DNA of 64,000 nucleotides from Xylogone sp. PMI_703 (GCA_021399445.1 JAJTUQ010000001.1:3100001-3164000); one strand, 5' to 3'; positions 11,933-24,500 are shown, numbered from the stretch's first letter. Notes: a model not told the origin generated them from the sequence alone. Numbers and translations are program-made.

Positions 11933-12493
11933 TTCGCTCTATCTGCTCCCCTAGTCGTTCTTGATAGGATCACAGTTGTAAGTACATTGATTGTTGCATT
12001 ATCGTTATTCCGATGTACATTACATCTCCCGCTCTTGGGGTTCCCAGGAGCCACCTGTGAAGGACAACCAAGTTACCTGTTTATACTCTATTAGTCCACT
12101 AATCAATAATCAAGTAACAACACACCTGCTTTATCGGTGCTGGGTCCAGTGAGAGAAGGACAACAAAATCCTTCATGTCAACATACCCCGCCCAGCCTTG
12201 CGATACGAGGCTGAACCGACTCCACTTTAGTGAGATTGCAATCTTACGTCACGTGGAGTTGGGGTTGGGGCTTCAGCGACGGTGATGAATGGATGACATG
12301 CGAATCATGTCACAGCGATTGAACAAATCTCAACTAGAATCCATCGCATGTTTTCGTAAACCGTGCATTCATGAGCGCGTTCATCAATTGATGCCTGCGG
12401 CTTGAATAACCAATGCACATGCATCCATTTGATATTTCCATTCCACCATACCTCCTTGTTTCATTGCCTCTATAGCATCCCCGAACCTCAAAC
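11933..12493. other. Intergenic region upstream of the 434-aa gene
   Basis: About 560 bp between two plus-strand genes, holding the taxilin 3' UTR and the next promoter. No coding or repeat feature was recognised. Confidence 0.5.
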
Positions 12494-13798
12494 ATGGCTC
12501 CGCTTCTCGAAGACCCTCGAATTCGACAAACCTGGAATCAATTCTCGCACAATGCTGAATCCGTGACTGAGGAGGCTGCCGCTGGCATATGGACCTTTCA
12601 GCATACTTACATTCGGCCCTGCTTATCGTCAATTGCGATAGGCTTCGAGCAATGCACCGCAACGTGTTTACCGGATAGAGACGCGCATGCAAGACGGTTG
12701 AGAGACCGTACACGGACTCGAGGCCGTGCAGAATCGAGCTTTGATTTCTATGATGACTGGGATGCTGATGATGGACTCAGCGGGTCTGGGCTTCTTGGTG
12801 GTTGGGGGAATGATGAACTCGATCGCCTACTAGCCGGTAGTGGATCACAAAGTAGACATGGGACAACTAATCAGGCTCCAAGAAGGCAAAGAGGCATGAG
12901 CTATGGTACTCGTGGAAGAAGGAAGAGTTTAGATCCAGACCCTACAGTTATCCCCAGCACGAGCGCACTGGGCTTTCTCGGTCGGCTGCCATTCAAGCTT
13001 GGAGGAACCCTCAGATATAAGCCAAGCGCAGCAGACTTGCAGGAACACCCGGGAACGTTACGTTCGAATGCAGAAGAAGGAGAGCCGTTGATGGACACTC
13101 ATAGTGAAGATGAGGGTGATCAAAGAAGACATGGGAGAAAACGAAGTTTAACGGCAAGTTCGGGTGAAACATCAGATTCGTTCCGATCAAGAGGAGATTT
13201 GTTCCCCAGTGATGGTGAAGATGACGCTGTACCGATAGATGATGAATTTGCAATGGCGTTAGAAAGAAGGATAAATACGGATGATCGCAGCAGTGGGAAG
13301 ACCAGAAGCAGCAAAGGAAAGAGACAGTCCAGATCCAGAGCAGTTTCTGGGATTGTACCACAAATAGGTGATTTTCCAAGTTCGGGACGACCTTCTCTTG
13401 AAACTCAAAGGATGAATTCCGGATCGTCAGGCCAGCTGGGCGATGCATCTAGTCTCTCGACTCTAGGAATTGCGGAACCACCCACAATAACAGATTTGCA
13501 AGAGGAAGAAGAGAGGTTGAGAGTGGAGGAAGAAATTGAAGTCGAACGAAAAAGAGAAGCTGCAGCAAAACTAGCTATGGATCGTGGCCTACATGTTGCC
13601 AAACATTCTACCGACTCACCACCAAAAGTTGAGGAAGACCCAGAAGTCCATACTCCACCGCCGCCATCAACTAGTGGACCAGAGAAGATAGACAAAGTCG
13701 ACAGCGACCAAACAAGTTCAACACCGCGGATAGAAGATAATCCTAATCCTAATACTAGCAACGGCTTCTCACCAGCAAGGCTACCTCATTTCAGTTAG
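12494..13798 (+). CDS. Conserved-looking disordered protein of unknown function
   Basis: Single-exon frame of 434 aa starting MAPLLEDPRIRQTWNQFSHN. The first roughly 60 residues look folded, with a cysteine pair around FEQCTATCLPDRD. A Gly/Asp-rich segment follows (FDFYDDWDADDGLSG, LLGGWGNDELDRLLAGSG), then a basic Ser/Arg-rich stretch and a short hydrophobic patch (LGFLGRLPFKLGG). After residue 180 it is low-complexity: acidic/Ser patches, a charged helix of Glu/Arg (EEEERLRVEEEIEVERKREAAAKLA) and a Pro/Ser/Thr tail. There is no signal peptide or convincing membrane helix. The long open frame with mid-range codon use supports a real gene. I do not recognise the family. It converges on the nitronate monooxygenase gene with a 236-bp gap. 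Confidence 0.75.
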   Translation: MAPLLEDPRIRQTWNQFSHNAESVTEEAAAGIWTFQHTYIRPCLSSIAIGFEQCTATCLPDRDAHARRLRDRTRTRGRAESSFDFYDDWDADDGLSGSGLLGGWGNDELDRLLAGSGSQSRHGTTNQAPRRQRGMSYGTRGRRKSLDPDPTVIPSTSALGFLGRLPFKLGGTLRYKPSAADLQEHPGTLRSNAEEGEPLMDTHSEDEGDQRRHGRKRSLTASSGETSDSFRSRGDLFPSDGEDDAVPIDDEFAMALERRINTDDRSSGKTRSSKGKRQSRSRAVSGIVPQIGDFPSSGRPSLETQRMNSGSSGQLGDASSLSTLGIAEPPTITDLQEEEERLRVEEEIEVERKREAAAKLAMDRGLHVAKHSTDSPPKVEEDPEVHTPPPPSTSGPEKIDKVDSDQTSSTPRIEDNPNPNTSNGFSPARLPHFS

Positions 13799-14034
13799 CT
13801 AGCTTAATGACCTATCATCCTTTGTTCACGACGTTACGATGGCACAGCATGAGCAAGGAAATTGTTATTAATGACCGGCGTTCTTGATATGCATGCGAAG
13901 GGCTCGTCATGCCAGTTAATTGGGACCATGGTATCTGTATCTTCAAAGACTTTACTATCACCTGATAAGATAAGGGATAAATCTGTATATTTACATCATT
14001 TTATTTTTCAAAAAGTATATATATAACAACTACA

Positions 14035-15090
14035 TTACAACCTACTCTTATTGTTGTTTAGATATGTCTGTCCTTGCTTGATCATGACAACGGCTTCCTC
14101 AACCATCTCGTTCACAATATCCTTAGCGGGTTTGATATCCTTAATTGAGCCTGCAACCTGGCCCATCAGATGCGGGAAATCCACATCATTATCATTATCC
14201 ATATCGTATTGGAACGGCACAATGCCTTTATCTGTCAACTCCTTTATCTTCTCTGGTTGAGATTCCCACTTGTCAAGCCACTCATTTCTCCGTGCTCGAA
14301 GCGGCCGGCCGCTGATGGCCAGAGTCCTGACTGTATCAGTGTAGTCCGCAGTCACAACCCCTTCCTTATGTTGCTGGCTACTTCCAGCTTCCTTAGAAGC
14401 CACGAATCTAGTACCAACCCAGACACCAACGGCGCCTTGCATAAGACTGCTGGCTAGACTTCTGCCATTGTAGATGCCCCCAGCAGCGACAACCAGAGCA
14501 GGCTGACCACCTAATAGCTTTGGTTTGTACTGCTTCGCAACATCAACCACAGCCGGCACAAGAATAGAATTTGCAATATCGCCTGTATGACCACCGCCCT
14601 CACCTCCTTGAGCACAAACGATATCCACACCAGCATCCAGCGCCTTCTTCGCATGCTTCGGCGCACCCACCATATTCATGACTAGAATGCCCGCATCATG
14701 CAGTCTCTTGATAACATGTGCCGGTGGGACTCCCACAGCTGAGATAAACAGCTTCGCGCCCTCCTCGATAGTAACCGTGATCAACTCATCAAGTTGACCA
14801 TGTGTGTAGTCATGGTTCGTTTTCCGCGCGCTGCCACCGACTTGAGGGAGAGCCAGATCAACACCGAAGGGTAAGTCAGGAGACACGAGATTGGCCTTCA
14901 ATTCATGGATGATCTCCCTGAGTTGCGCAGGCGTGTATCCCAGTCCTCCAATACTACCCAGCCCCCCTGCGTTGGAGACCGCCGCTGCCAATGGTCCGCC
15001 CGAGGCGCGAGCCATGCCAGCGAGGAGGATTGGATGTTTTATCCCAAGCAGCGTGGTGAGAGGCGTTATAATTGGACCTTGAGGAGCCAT
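14035..15090 (-). CDS. Nitronate monooxygenase / 2-nitropropane dioxygenase family
   Basis: FMN-dependent TIM-barrel enzyme that oxidises alkyl nitronates such as propionate-3-nitronate to the aldehyde and nitrite; it may act in nitronate detoxification. Single exon, 351 aa, the usual length. The N-terminus TTLLGIKHPILLAGMARAS is the FMN-pocket strand and loop. AGGLGSIGGLGYTP is the second glycine-rich motif. QGGEGGGHTGD carries the catalytic histidine (H168), and AAGGIYNGRSLASSLMQGA with GVWVGTRFVASKEA binds the FMN phosphate. There is no targeting signal. The start is followed by MAPQGPIITPL, aligned with the normal family N-terminus. The true substrate cannot be read from sequence; some relatives act in secondary metabolism, but no such cluster is present here. 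Confidence 0.92.
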   Translation of the reverse strand: MAPQGPIITPLTTLLGIKHPILLAGMARASGGPLAAAVSNAGGLGSIGGLGYTPAQLREIIHELKANLVSPDLPFGVDLALPQVGGSARKTNHDYTHGQLDELITVTIEEGAKLFISAVGVPPAHVIKRLHDAGILVMNMVGAPKHAKKALDAGVDIVCAQGGEGGGHTGDIANSILVPAVVDVAKQYKPKLLGGQPALVVAAGGIYNGRSLASSLMQGAVGVWVGTRFVASKEAGSSQQHKEGVVTADYTDTVRTLAISGRPLRARRNEWLDKWESQPEKIKELTDKGIVPFQYDMDNDNDVDFPHLMGQVAGSIKDIKPAKDIVNEMVEEAVVMIKQGQTYLNNNKSRL

Positions 15091-16550
15091 GTTGATATAG
15101 AAAGATCGGTGTAGTTAAATAAAACGGCTCAGTAATGATGAAATATTTTTTTTAGATCAGAGCAGGAAGGGGCGCATTCAAGGAGGATCCCAACGACAAC
15201 AACACATGTAGGAACTAAGGGATATATATAATGGATATAACCGGATGATAACCAGAGGATTAAATACGGCAACAGGATCAGAGCATCAGATTTAGAGTCT
15301 CCATTCGATAGAAAGACTCAAAGCTTGGCCGGCAACTCATTACCCGGGGGAGAGCGTATCTCGGTGTGCTCAATGTACAAGTAAGACAGCGACTCGCTAC
15401 AATGCATATTCCGTAACAAGCAACCTTTGCTGCTGGGGGAAAGTGTGGGGTAAAGAGCTCCCGAGCCGAGGTCCAGCTCGCAAATCCTCCTTTTCTGGCG
15501 CGCTCGCCTGACTCAGACTCAGAAGGACTACTTATCGAGTTTGTTTGTCTGTATCATGCTAGTAGTTGGGACCGGTCCGAATAATTGGTTAGCCATCTCG
15601 GGGTGGAAGTGCGGAATTTGAATTGATTTAGGTGGGTTTCTGGGTGATGCTAATAGTAGTGTGCGCGCGAGTGTGTGGTTGTTCTTGTTGCTACTGCTGT
15701 TGACACCGCTTAGCTATGTCTTTACAGAGCTGAGATTATCTTGACTTGGGTATAGAAGAGCACTGCAGTGGGAGTACTAGGCTGTTCTGCTTACTTGAAT
15801 GAATGTAAAATTGTAGGTGCATCTTACCTATTCACTTTTTCCAAGGGGATACCAGCCGCAACAGTGGTTACAACACCTACTATGCGTAAGGCAGTCCACC
15901 TTAGAAAGAGAACTCGCTTCTAATGTCATATTACATTTCACATATCACTATTCAAAAGGCCACATATATTTGTCATGAATTTCTTCTTCCTGGAGACTAA
16001 ACGGTAACCATCTAAGCTACTTTTTACCCTCATCATGACATTCCCTCTCCTCTCCTCACCTTTTTATTTTTTGCTGAGAAAAATGTAATCAAAATATATT
16101 TACACAGTGAATAGAATCTGGTTTCATCCCAACTAGTGGAGAAAAAAAGGTGTGAGAATCGAAAAGAGTTGATTTCCATTTCTGCTTTCGTCCTCTGCTA
16201 ACTTTCTTTGCATAGCTGCTTTTATCAAAGAGAACAAAACAAGTATACTAGAAATGCAGAGAACAAGAATGGAAACACTCCAACTAGTGTAACAAAAAGG
16301 TCGGTGCACAAAAGATCAGCAAAATAAAACAGGCACCATGAAGAAATTTCGCGCCACAGACGCTTTGATATAGAATTGAAGTAACTCGGAAGGGTTTTCC
16401 TTTGCAAGAGGACGGAGAGGGAAAACAAATCCTTGCAAAAAATCATTCTCAAATCTCCTTTTTCGCGTCCCTAAAACACAGAACTCCATATCTATTCCCT
16501 TTTCCCATCAAAACCATACCCTTCGTCATGGGCTGCGAATTAAGGCTCAT
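15091..16550. other. Intergenic region, 1.46 kb
   Basis: Lies between two minus-strand genes, so it holds the promoter of the nitronate monooxygenase and the 3' UTR of the WSC protein gene. Only short frames are present and none resembles a known protein. No repeat is obvious. Confidence 0.5.
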
Positions 16551-18509
16551 TTACATAGAGCGTCTGTGTCTGCCAAGGTGGCGGCGCTTGCTGGCGTTGG
16601 CAGCCTTGTAGACAGACAGAGCATTGGGGCCACCGCAGATCTCAGAAGCATCACCCTCGCAAGGCATATTGCACTTAGACTCGTCAATTTGAGTGCTGCC
16701 ACTCAACTCGTTACCGCAGAAACACTGTCCAGCATATTCAGTTCCAGCAAAGGCATAACCCTTGGCCGTGCAGTACTCGACACATTTGGTGCTGGTAACC
16801 TGGTGGTCACCAAGGTTGGCAAAGGTAATACCACTAAGGGCGCGAGGAGCAGGCTCAACCTTGTCAGACCAGCATCCATAGTAAGTTGATCCAGCAATGG
16901 CAGAGGCAGATGGTGCAGCATTGTTTTGCTTGATCGTGGTGTAGCTGACAGTGGTGGTAGTGATATGGGCAGTGGAGGTAGAGGTACGATCAATGGTTGC
17001 CAATGGTTCGGTGACAGTGGTGCTCTGGTCAGGGTAGACGTAGTAGGTAACAGTCTCGGTAACAACGATGGTCTCAGTGTGGCCACTACCGCCGTTGTTG
17101 TTTGCCGGAGCGCTTGGAGCAGGGGCAGGAGCAGCGGGGGCAGAGGTAACAGGTGGCTTGGCAGCGGCAGCGCTGGAAGATGGTGCAGATGGAGGCTTAG
17201 CAATAACGGAAGATTGAGTGGCAGCCTTGGAAGTTGGTGGTGCAGCAACAACTGGCTTGGAGGAAGACGGAGCAACGGGCTTGACGACCAAAGAGGTGGA
17301 CTGGGGCTTAGCAGCAGCCGAGGACGATGGAGCAGAGGCAACCTTGGTAGAAGATGGAGCGGAAGCAACTTTGGTAGATGAAGATGACGGGGCAGCTGGT
17401 GCAGGAGCAGGAGCAGCAGCTGGGGATCCCCATGGAAGAACTGGGTTGTTACCAGGAAGCTTGTCCAAAGTACCGGTAACTGCATCAGAGAATGGGTTGG
17501 GAATGTTGCAAGAGGTGGATGGGTCGTTGACACCACCAATTAAACCGGGGCACTTGTCCATTCCAGAATCACCGGCATCGCAGTTGTCAATGATCTGTTG
17601 GAGAGTAGGCACGTCCCAGCCACCGAAGAAGTCGGCGTGGAGAGAATAGCCGGTTACATCACCGTTGGAGAGCAAGAAAGGCTGTTTGCTCTGGCCAGGA
17701 GTCCAGTACTCAGCGAACAAAGGGGTGTTCCAGTACACTTCGTAGAAGATGTGAGGAGTGTGGATCCAGCCAGGAGGGCAGTTGTTGTTGGTTGGCCAGT
17801 CCATGTTCTCCTTGTAGTTGTCGAGACCAGCAGCAGGGTTGTAGCAGGATGGGAAATGAATATCAGCACGGAGGGGAGAAGCATAGCCATCGCAGTTCTG
17901 GTCCGGGAAACCAACACCAGCACCAGAGTTGTTAGGGTCCTGGATACCAACACCATGCATACCATCAGAGTTGGGTGGGTACAGTGGCTGGGAAGTGCTG
18001 GATCGGGGGCAGGTGAACTGGACGGGCTGGATCTCGCCTTGAGCATGATCCAGGACGTTGGATGCGGTATGAGGAGGAGTACGGGCACTGACGTTGCCCA
18101 CGACCATGTGCAGACCGACTGGGAAGGCCTCGATCTTGTCATCGGTGGGCTCGAAGAAGTAGTAGACGTTCATGTAGAACATGGGGACGGAAGTGTAACT
18201 GCCGTTACCCCAGTCGAACCAGAGGGATGGAGTCCAGTAGGCGGAGTTGTCGTTCTTGATGAGCGAGGATGTGCAACGGGAGCCGATGAGACCGTCATCA
18301 GCCAGCGACACGGCGAAGTTACTACCACCCTGGATGGCGTGAACGTGGGCAGACTCTATACCGGGATTGACGATGGGATCCATACGAGCCATAACGAGAG
18401 GGCCATTTCCGTAGAAGTGGTTGACGGCGAAGGTACGGCTGGTTTTGGCAGCAGCAGCGAGGCCAGTGGACAGCGTCACCGCCAAGAGCGATGAAGCTGA
18501 GAAATGCAT
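16551..18509 (-). CDS. Secreted DUF1996 + WSC domain protein
   Basis: Single-exon 652-aa protein. The start is the ATG at 18509 (MHFSASSLLAVTLSTGLAAAA), which begins a clear signal peptide of about 20 residues; the frame's extra upstream codons start at a TTG and are not credible. Residues 35-300 match DUF1996 (VNHFYGNGPLVMARMDPIVNPG at its start, HVHAIQGGSNF, and later the PSCYNPAAGLDNY and CPPGWIHTPHIFYEVYW regions). Residues 370-530 are a Ser/Ala/Pro/Thr-rich linker, probably O-glycosylated. Residues about 545-640 are a WSC domain with eight cysteines (YYGCWSD, CVEYCTAKGYAFAGTEY, GQCFCGNEL, CNMPCEGDASEICGG). The tail is basic (KRRHLGRHRRSM) with no GPI signal. A cell-wall or extracellular polysaccharide-binding role is inferred from WSC; no enzyme activity is established for DUF1996. 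Confidence 0.9.
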   Translation of the reverse strand: MHFSASSLLAVTLSTGLAAAAKTSRTFAVNHFYGNGPLVMARMDPIVNPGIESAHVHAIQGGSNFAVSLADDGLIGSRCTSSLIKNDNSAYWTPSLWFDWGNGSYTSVPMFYMNVYYFFEPTDDKIEAFPVGLHMVVGNVSARTPPHTASNVLDHAQGEIQPVQFTCPRSSTSQPLYPPNSDGMHGVGIQDPNNSGAGVGFPDQNCDGYASPLRADIHFPSCYNPAAGLDNYKENMDWPTNNNCPPGWIHTPHIFYEVYWNTPLFAEYWTPGQSKQPFLLSNGDVTGYSLHADFFGGWDVPTLQQIIDNCDAGDSGMDKCPGLIGGVNDPSTSCNIPNPFSDAVTGTLDKLPGNNPVLPWGSPAAAPAPAPAAPSSSSTKVASAPSSTKVASAPSSSAAAKPQSTSLVVKPVAPSSSKPVVAAPPTSKAATQSSVIAKPPSAPSSSAAAAKPPVTSAPAAPAPAPSAPANNNGGSGHTETIVVTETVTYYVYPDQSTTVTEPLATIDRTSTSTAHITTTTVSYTTIKQNNAAPSASAIAGSTYYGCWSDKVEPAPRALSGITFANLGDHQVTSTKCVEYCTAKGYAFAGTEYAGQCFCGNELSGSTQIDESKCNMPCEGDASEICGGPNALSVYKAANASKRRHLGRHRRSM

Positions 18510-21500
18510 TTTCCTTTTTTCTAAATTCAAAGTTCGAATGCGATCGGATCTGTGTGGGTTTTTCGAAAAGATTGATTTCTGGCTGTGAAGGTTGAAAACA
18601 AAGTATCGCCGGGAGTACTGTCAGGAAGCTAATGCAAAGTCCTTTGGATAGCTGTCTAAGCTGAATCGAAAGAGGGTAACTTTTTTTCTGGAAATCGATT
18701 TATTGCTGGGGAAAAGTTTACAAACGAACGAGTACCCGGACTCGGAGAGATGAGGACTGTCGTTGAGTGTAGATATCTTTTTGTACAATGAATGGAAGGA
18801 GATATTCTGTATCAACAGAATACTCAAAGAGAGCACGCACAGGGGAACAAAAGAGTGTGGAGGACAGTTGCAAAGGAAAAAGACAGACAAGGCCAGAGGT
18901 GGTGAGGAGAGAAAGAAAAGAGACTCAATGACGGGAGGAGGGAAGGCATCTTATATTCGCCCTGGTCCCGCCGAGGGAGCGGTCCCTGGGTGGTGTAGTC
19001 TGCGTGGATGGCAGCGAGACTGCAAGAGATCGCTTGGGCCGTGCACGCTTTGTGCTGAGGAGGGGCCCCCTTGCCTAGCGCTGTGGTCTGCATTGCCCCT
19101 GCATCCGCCTCTCAGTAGTGGGTCTCGCCTGATCTTGTATGCCCCAGCGACCCTCTACCGCCCTCGTCCTCCTGCCCCACGATGCGACAGGACGAGGCAA
19201 GATTCAGTCCTGACCACGAAGTACTTGTGCCGTACCGTACTGCTGTGCTGTGGATTCGATGGCGATCATCCAGAAGCACTGAGTGGGCCGCAGTATCGAG
19301 ATAAAGTACCGAGTATTGTACCACTGCACAGTTCAACCGCTTTCTTCCCTCGGAGAGAACTCTCCGCATGCAAACTTAGACTTGGCCATATTGAATATAC
19401 TGTCATAATATTCTGCTATGCCGGTGCTCTGCTCCAAGTATGCTCGAGTCTACCCTTATTAGCGTGTACTTTGCGCTCTCCCAACCGTAAAACCCTAAGC
19501 CCGTGACCCCCGCTATCCTGCGCAGGGGCTCTTCCCAAGCTGAGCAGAGCCCGTCAGCACGGTTTGAGGCAGAGAAGAAGAAGAAGGGCCATGCACGGAT
19601 CATCAGGCGCCGGCGCTCGGTCATTCAGCCCGACTTGGGAGCAGATGACTGAGTCGTGCCATCTGCCTCCCTCCAGTCCTACTTGTTAGCCGACCCATTC
19701 ATACAGTGTATCAGTACTGATATTTCTGGACCCTGCGTACTGTTGTGTACACTCGTATGCAGTGCTCAGCAGCGGTGTTGTAATACTCTCTCGTGCAGCA
19801 TCACTGCAGTATAAGATGGCTCAACGGTGGATGATACTAATTACAGCCGCCAGGGCGTAGAGGAAAGTAATGCTAACAGCAGTAGCGGAATCGAGTTTGG
19901 GGGTTAATTAGCGCCCGTTCTGCTCTGTGGTCGGCACTATGGGAAGTTGGGAAGTGGGAAGTGGCCCTTGCGACGGACCCGTACCGTCTCGTAGCGCTCA
20001 GGGTACGGAGGTACTTTACCGTATACTTCGTACCGTGTACACTACAGGGTTCGCTTTATCCCTCGGCGGCTGTGCTTGGTATCGGTGTCTTCATTCTCCT
20101 TTGCTGCGTAATCTTGATGGAGATACCGACGTGAGGAGAGTGTACGGTAAGCTTTCCCCTGTCCTACCGTAGGTGCCTGTCAGAAGCTGCATCATCTGAA
20201 AGGACAAATGTTCTTCCGTTTCTGTCCTACGCTACTCTTTACATAGCATAAGAGCACAAAAACAATGCTTCTGCTGAATGGCATTACCTGCTTGAAATAA
20301 GCTGGGCAATGATGGCAAGTGAGTCTTCGCTCTACCTTATTCCGCCAGAGACCTTCGCGCATTCCAGAACACTTCCTAATCTCATCGTCCTGTAATGTTG
20401 CCTAATCAGGACTAGAGCCCTACTGCCCCTGCATCTTAACCAATACGGCGGGCACGGGAGTGCCTGGCGATCTCATCGTAGCCCATGTCCAAATCCCCCA
20501 CCAAGCGAGCCCAGTCACAGAGCAGCGTTTCCACAAGCCTCGCTGCACATCTCCTGTGGCGTTTTCTGTCATCTTAAATCTGACCCGTGCGCTCCAAAGT
20601 AAGGTTTGCGCTGTGGTCGGGGCACAAACCTGCCAGCGAGGGAACGCATTCCCGTTGGCGCCCGGTTTCGAAACTCGACGCCATGTGGGGTGTCTTTTTG
20701 ACTATGTATCTGGCGCTCACTCGTCCCATTCGCTGCTGCCAGTCGGTGAAACGTGGCGATGGGGAAGCGGGGACAAGGATTGCACCTTTCTCTCTGTTAT
20801 CACTCTCGACTTTATTTGCAGCATCACAGTACCGCAGTACTTCCCTCTAGTCGAATTAAGGAGATTCAAAACTGGAAACTTCAGATCTCATTGCCGGGTT
20901 CATTTCCTTTTCGGTACTCGGCCAGTGTATAGCGCCGTGCGGTAGTGACTCTCGGTGTCTTCCGATATCTCTCGGACTAGGCCTACCGTGATAGCGTTAG
21001 CTTGCTGGCGCCATCCCAACAGCGATGTGCGGTGGTCCGTTTACGGATGTACACAGTATCCTATCATACCCTCTATGGTACAGTAACATACGTTCCCTGT
21101 ATGCAGCCTTGCCATAAAACAGAACAATCAATTGTGACAGTAAAAAGAAGAATATAGCTTACCATCTTGGAACAAACTTGGGCAGCGTAGACCATTATCC
21201 TTACCCTCATCAAAGTCCCTGGGGCAATGTCACCTTGTTGTGCTCCGTGCCTTCTCTCACTTGAAATGGTGGAGATGTCACACTACTCCAGCGCCCGCTC
21301 AAATTGCCTCCTTTTCGGAACCTTCGCCGAAGCTCATAAACGCCAGGACTGTGTGCACGTACATATTACCACACACGCAAGCCCAACACCCAAGCTCAGC
21401 GCCAGTCCAATAGGCTATGTGCCATTACAATAACCCTAACCCAATGTTTCTTGTTCCGGTCGATTGATGGATGGAAGTTTCCTCATCAAATCTATCACTA

Positions 21501-24500
21501 TAATACTGTAGTGTCCCTATTCATTAGCAACCAGACTGAGCCACAGCACCGTGGTGATAGACTTGATTTCCTCCATCGTATTGTACTGTGCGATACCCTA
21601 AAAGAGCATTGGACAGAAATCCTTTTCGACTACCAAATCTCGACGCTGCCATGGAGTCGCGCTCGAGCTGCAGCTTCCGTAGTATCAGAAGAGAAAATAA
21701 GCACGGAAATGATGTCAACTCCTGAGGTACAGTAATCTCAAGTCTATTTTGCGGAGTCCCGGGGACCCCCTATTTGCTTCCAGTCCTCTGGGAACTTTAT
21801 CAGCCCCAAGGAGATCAACGAGCGCCCGCCAGTTCCTGAGACGGGTAGTCCCCCTCAAGGATCCTACCCTCTAATCATACTGTACCGTAGTCTCCAACGG
21901 TTAGACCATGTTCGGTGGCCGCAGTACAGGACTGCAGTATTACGAACAAGTGAAGTGTTACCATACCCCGTGGCTGAGAGCTGGTATGTGTTCCTATACG
22001 CTGAATATGAGATGATCCACAAGCCTGCTTCTTCTGTGCTGTGCTCGAAACCATATGGTAGAAATGATAGAATAGGTGGGTATGAACGACGGTGTGCTGA
22101 CCACAAGTAGAGAATTAGTTGACTCCCAGTGTGCGGTGAGAAATCTTTTTAAGGTCCCTAATTTAGGGGGATCAGTAGGCGGCCTACAAGGCTACTGGCG
22201 AATTGACTCGATGCTTATATAGTATAAGCATTTGTTGACCATTGTATCGCAGTTGTTGAAGCAATTATTGAAGCAGCAATCATACTACACCTCGGTGCCC
22301 TTGGTAGTCTTCCAACACGATCTCATATCCATACGATCCTCCTATTTTAGGGCAGCGTGATTACCGTATATACCGTATGATATGATCTCAACTTCAGGTC
22401 AGCTAGCGTGACATGCCCAGCACTTCTTGTTTCCCAGTCCATTCGGTACGCCATCCGAGGAACCTTGTCCGCCGTTGTCGCACGATTCGCCCAGGGTCTT
22501 GACCGGTGAAGAGGCCTTTGCATCTTCACAGCCCACAACCCACCAAGCACAAAAAGGGATCAAACTTCCGCGATCTCCGAGGCAGAGAGATGGAATGAGG
22601 CTTAGCATATCCCTTCACGAAGTAGGTAGGAGTAGCCAGAGTTAGATATGACTAAGGACGATAATGTTGGAGGAAAAGACCAGACAAAATAATAATGCAA
22701 ATCTGGAGGGAAAGAGAAACATAGAAACAAACGTGCTGCTCAATTGATCTTTCTCCCCCCTCGGTGCATTCCAACAGACTTGTATGCTTTCAAAAGCCTC
22801 CAGAAGCGCTAATCTTACTTGAACTGAGAGCGAGTGTGGAGTTCGTACCCAAAGACGGCTGAATGCTACCATAAGAAGACAGAAGGATAAGCCGCACGTC
22901 GAGAATAAAGTAAGGGGCGGGAATCTAACACCTTTCAGGACTAGTTCCAGATTTTGCACGCGCAATTCCGCTGAGTGGGGTCCTTTGCCGGTTGCAGCTG
23001 CTTCGCCTTGATTGTTATTGTTTGGAAGGGGTCATGGAAGTCTCTCATCCTAGGAATGGGGGCCGTAGTAGTTTTGCTTGCCCCTACCCACCCGTCTGGG
23101 TCTGCTTACCGCGTGTCATTTTTACAGTAAAGCTCGGGATGTCCTGTTCCAGTATTTCCTTTTTTGTGTTTTATTTTGTTTTGCATTCTTATTTATTTTT
23201 CTGATTGGTGTCTCTTTCGCCCAAAGTACTGTATCTGATTCTAGATTTCCTTGTTTGCCGGCGAAGTGGGCGATGGCTTGCATAGTGTTCTGGGAGACAA
23301 GTGCAGTAGAGATTCCCTTGCTGTTTCATGTGGGTGGATGCCTCCTTTTCAACCGGGGATAGCAACAACACGCCATTTACAATATGAAATGTGATTGTTC
23401 CCCAATCATCAGCCAAATCAGTCAAAATGATGAAAGAGATAATTTCTGTAACCAGATGTTTGAATGTCACTATGAGGTTTTCTCATTCTGTTTGTTCATA
23501 TCACTAGCACTTCTCTTGGTGCGCCTCTTCACTTGTTGTCTTTACGATAATACCTCGAGTTCTTGGGAGTGGTTGCGGGCTTCGAAGACTCGGAGATGGT
23601 ACCTTATCGTACTTTGCTCAGTCCAGATGATTGGTTCAGGTACACCAGTTGAGTCTTGTACCTCACTTGCCGTTGCTTCTTGACTTCCCGTCCCTGAGCC
23701 GGGAGCGCAACCTTTCGGCCTGTGTAACCTGGTGTGGTTGAAGCTCACGGCATGACTCGGGAGTGTCTGTCCATCGGATAAGAGCCTTCACAGGATGTCC
23801 ACGGCCTCCTGGCTTCCGACAATGAAAAAATGCACCAAACAGGTCAGAAAAAAGAACTGCATCGTTTCAGCGGCATTCGCCCGTCCCATCCCGTCCAGGC
23901 TCCAGCAGACGTGGAGCGATACAGAATAGGTTCCGCCTCTCCATTTCGAGAGACGCTTTCCAAAGCATTGTGGATGTACAACGGTCTAGAACCGTGGGAA
24001 ATCGGAGGAAACAAGTGATAGACCTTGGGTGGCCATTTGATCGCCCAGCCCTCGGTACGTAATGCCATAACTCCAACGGACGAGTACCAGCGGTCCATCA
24101 AACGTTCGTAATAGGTTGATCAACGAACATGTGTTCATTTAAGCAACAATGGCATTAGAGTGGTCCACAATCATGTCTTTGTTTGTCTGTGTCTCCATCC
24201 ATGGTGCCCTCCTCAAGCTCTCCTCCATCTTGAGAGAAGAGCCAACCCAGACCAGTGGGATCTGGTCTGCGCAACCCTCATCCACCCAATGCTTTTTAGA
24301 CCAGTGATTGGCGACAGTCACTGAGATCCAATCCTGGGACCCGTCTACCCGTCTTTCCTTCCCGTCCCAATAGATCGTCTCAGCCAATCGCTCCCACAAG
24401 ACATCTTAGAACATCTCTAGGGTCTTCAACGCAGGCCTACCCACTCCAGATGCGAGAACAGTACTTCCTGAACCAATCATTAACTCCATATTCTATTCTT

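Noticed and set aside
16703..17539. 278-codon minus-strand frame rich in Leu and Pro
   Set aside because: Alternative frame of the Ser/Ala/Pro-rich linker of the WSC protein; low-complexity shadow.
17598..18494. 298-codon plus-strand frame
   Set aside because: It is the antisense of the DUF1996 coding region, whose codon bias opens the opposite frame; no signal of its own.
18763..19506. 247-codon plus-strand frame
   Set aside because: No recognisable domain, composition changes along its length, lies in the gene-free block; likely chance.
20460..20945. 161-codon plus-strand frame
   Set aside because: Begins at a non-ATG codon and shows no protein-like pattern.
21431..21442. Two copies of TAACCC, as in telomeric repeats
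   Set aside because: Only two units; too short to be an interstitial telomere.
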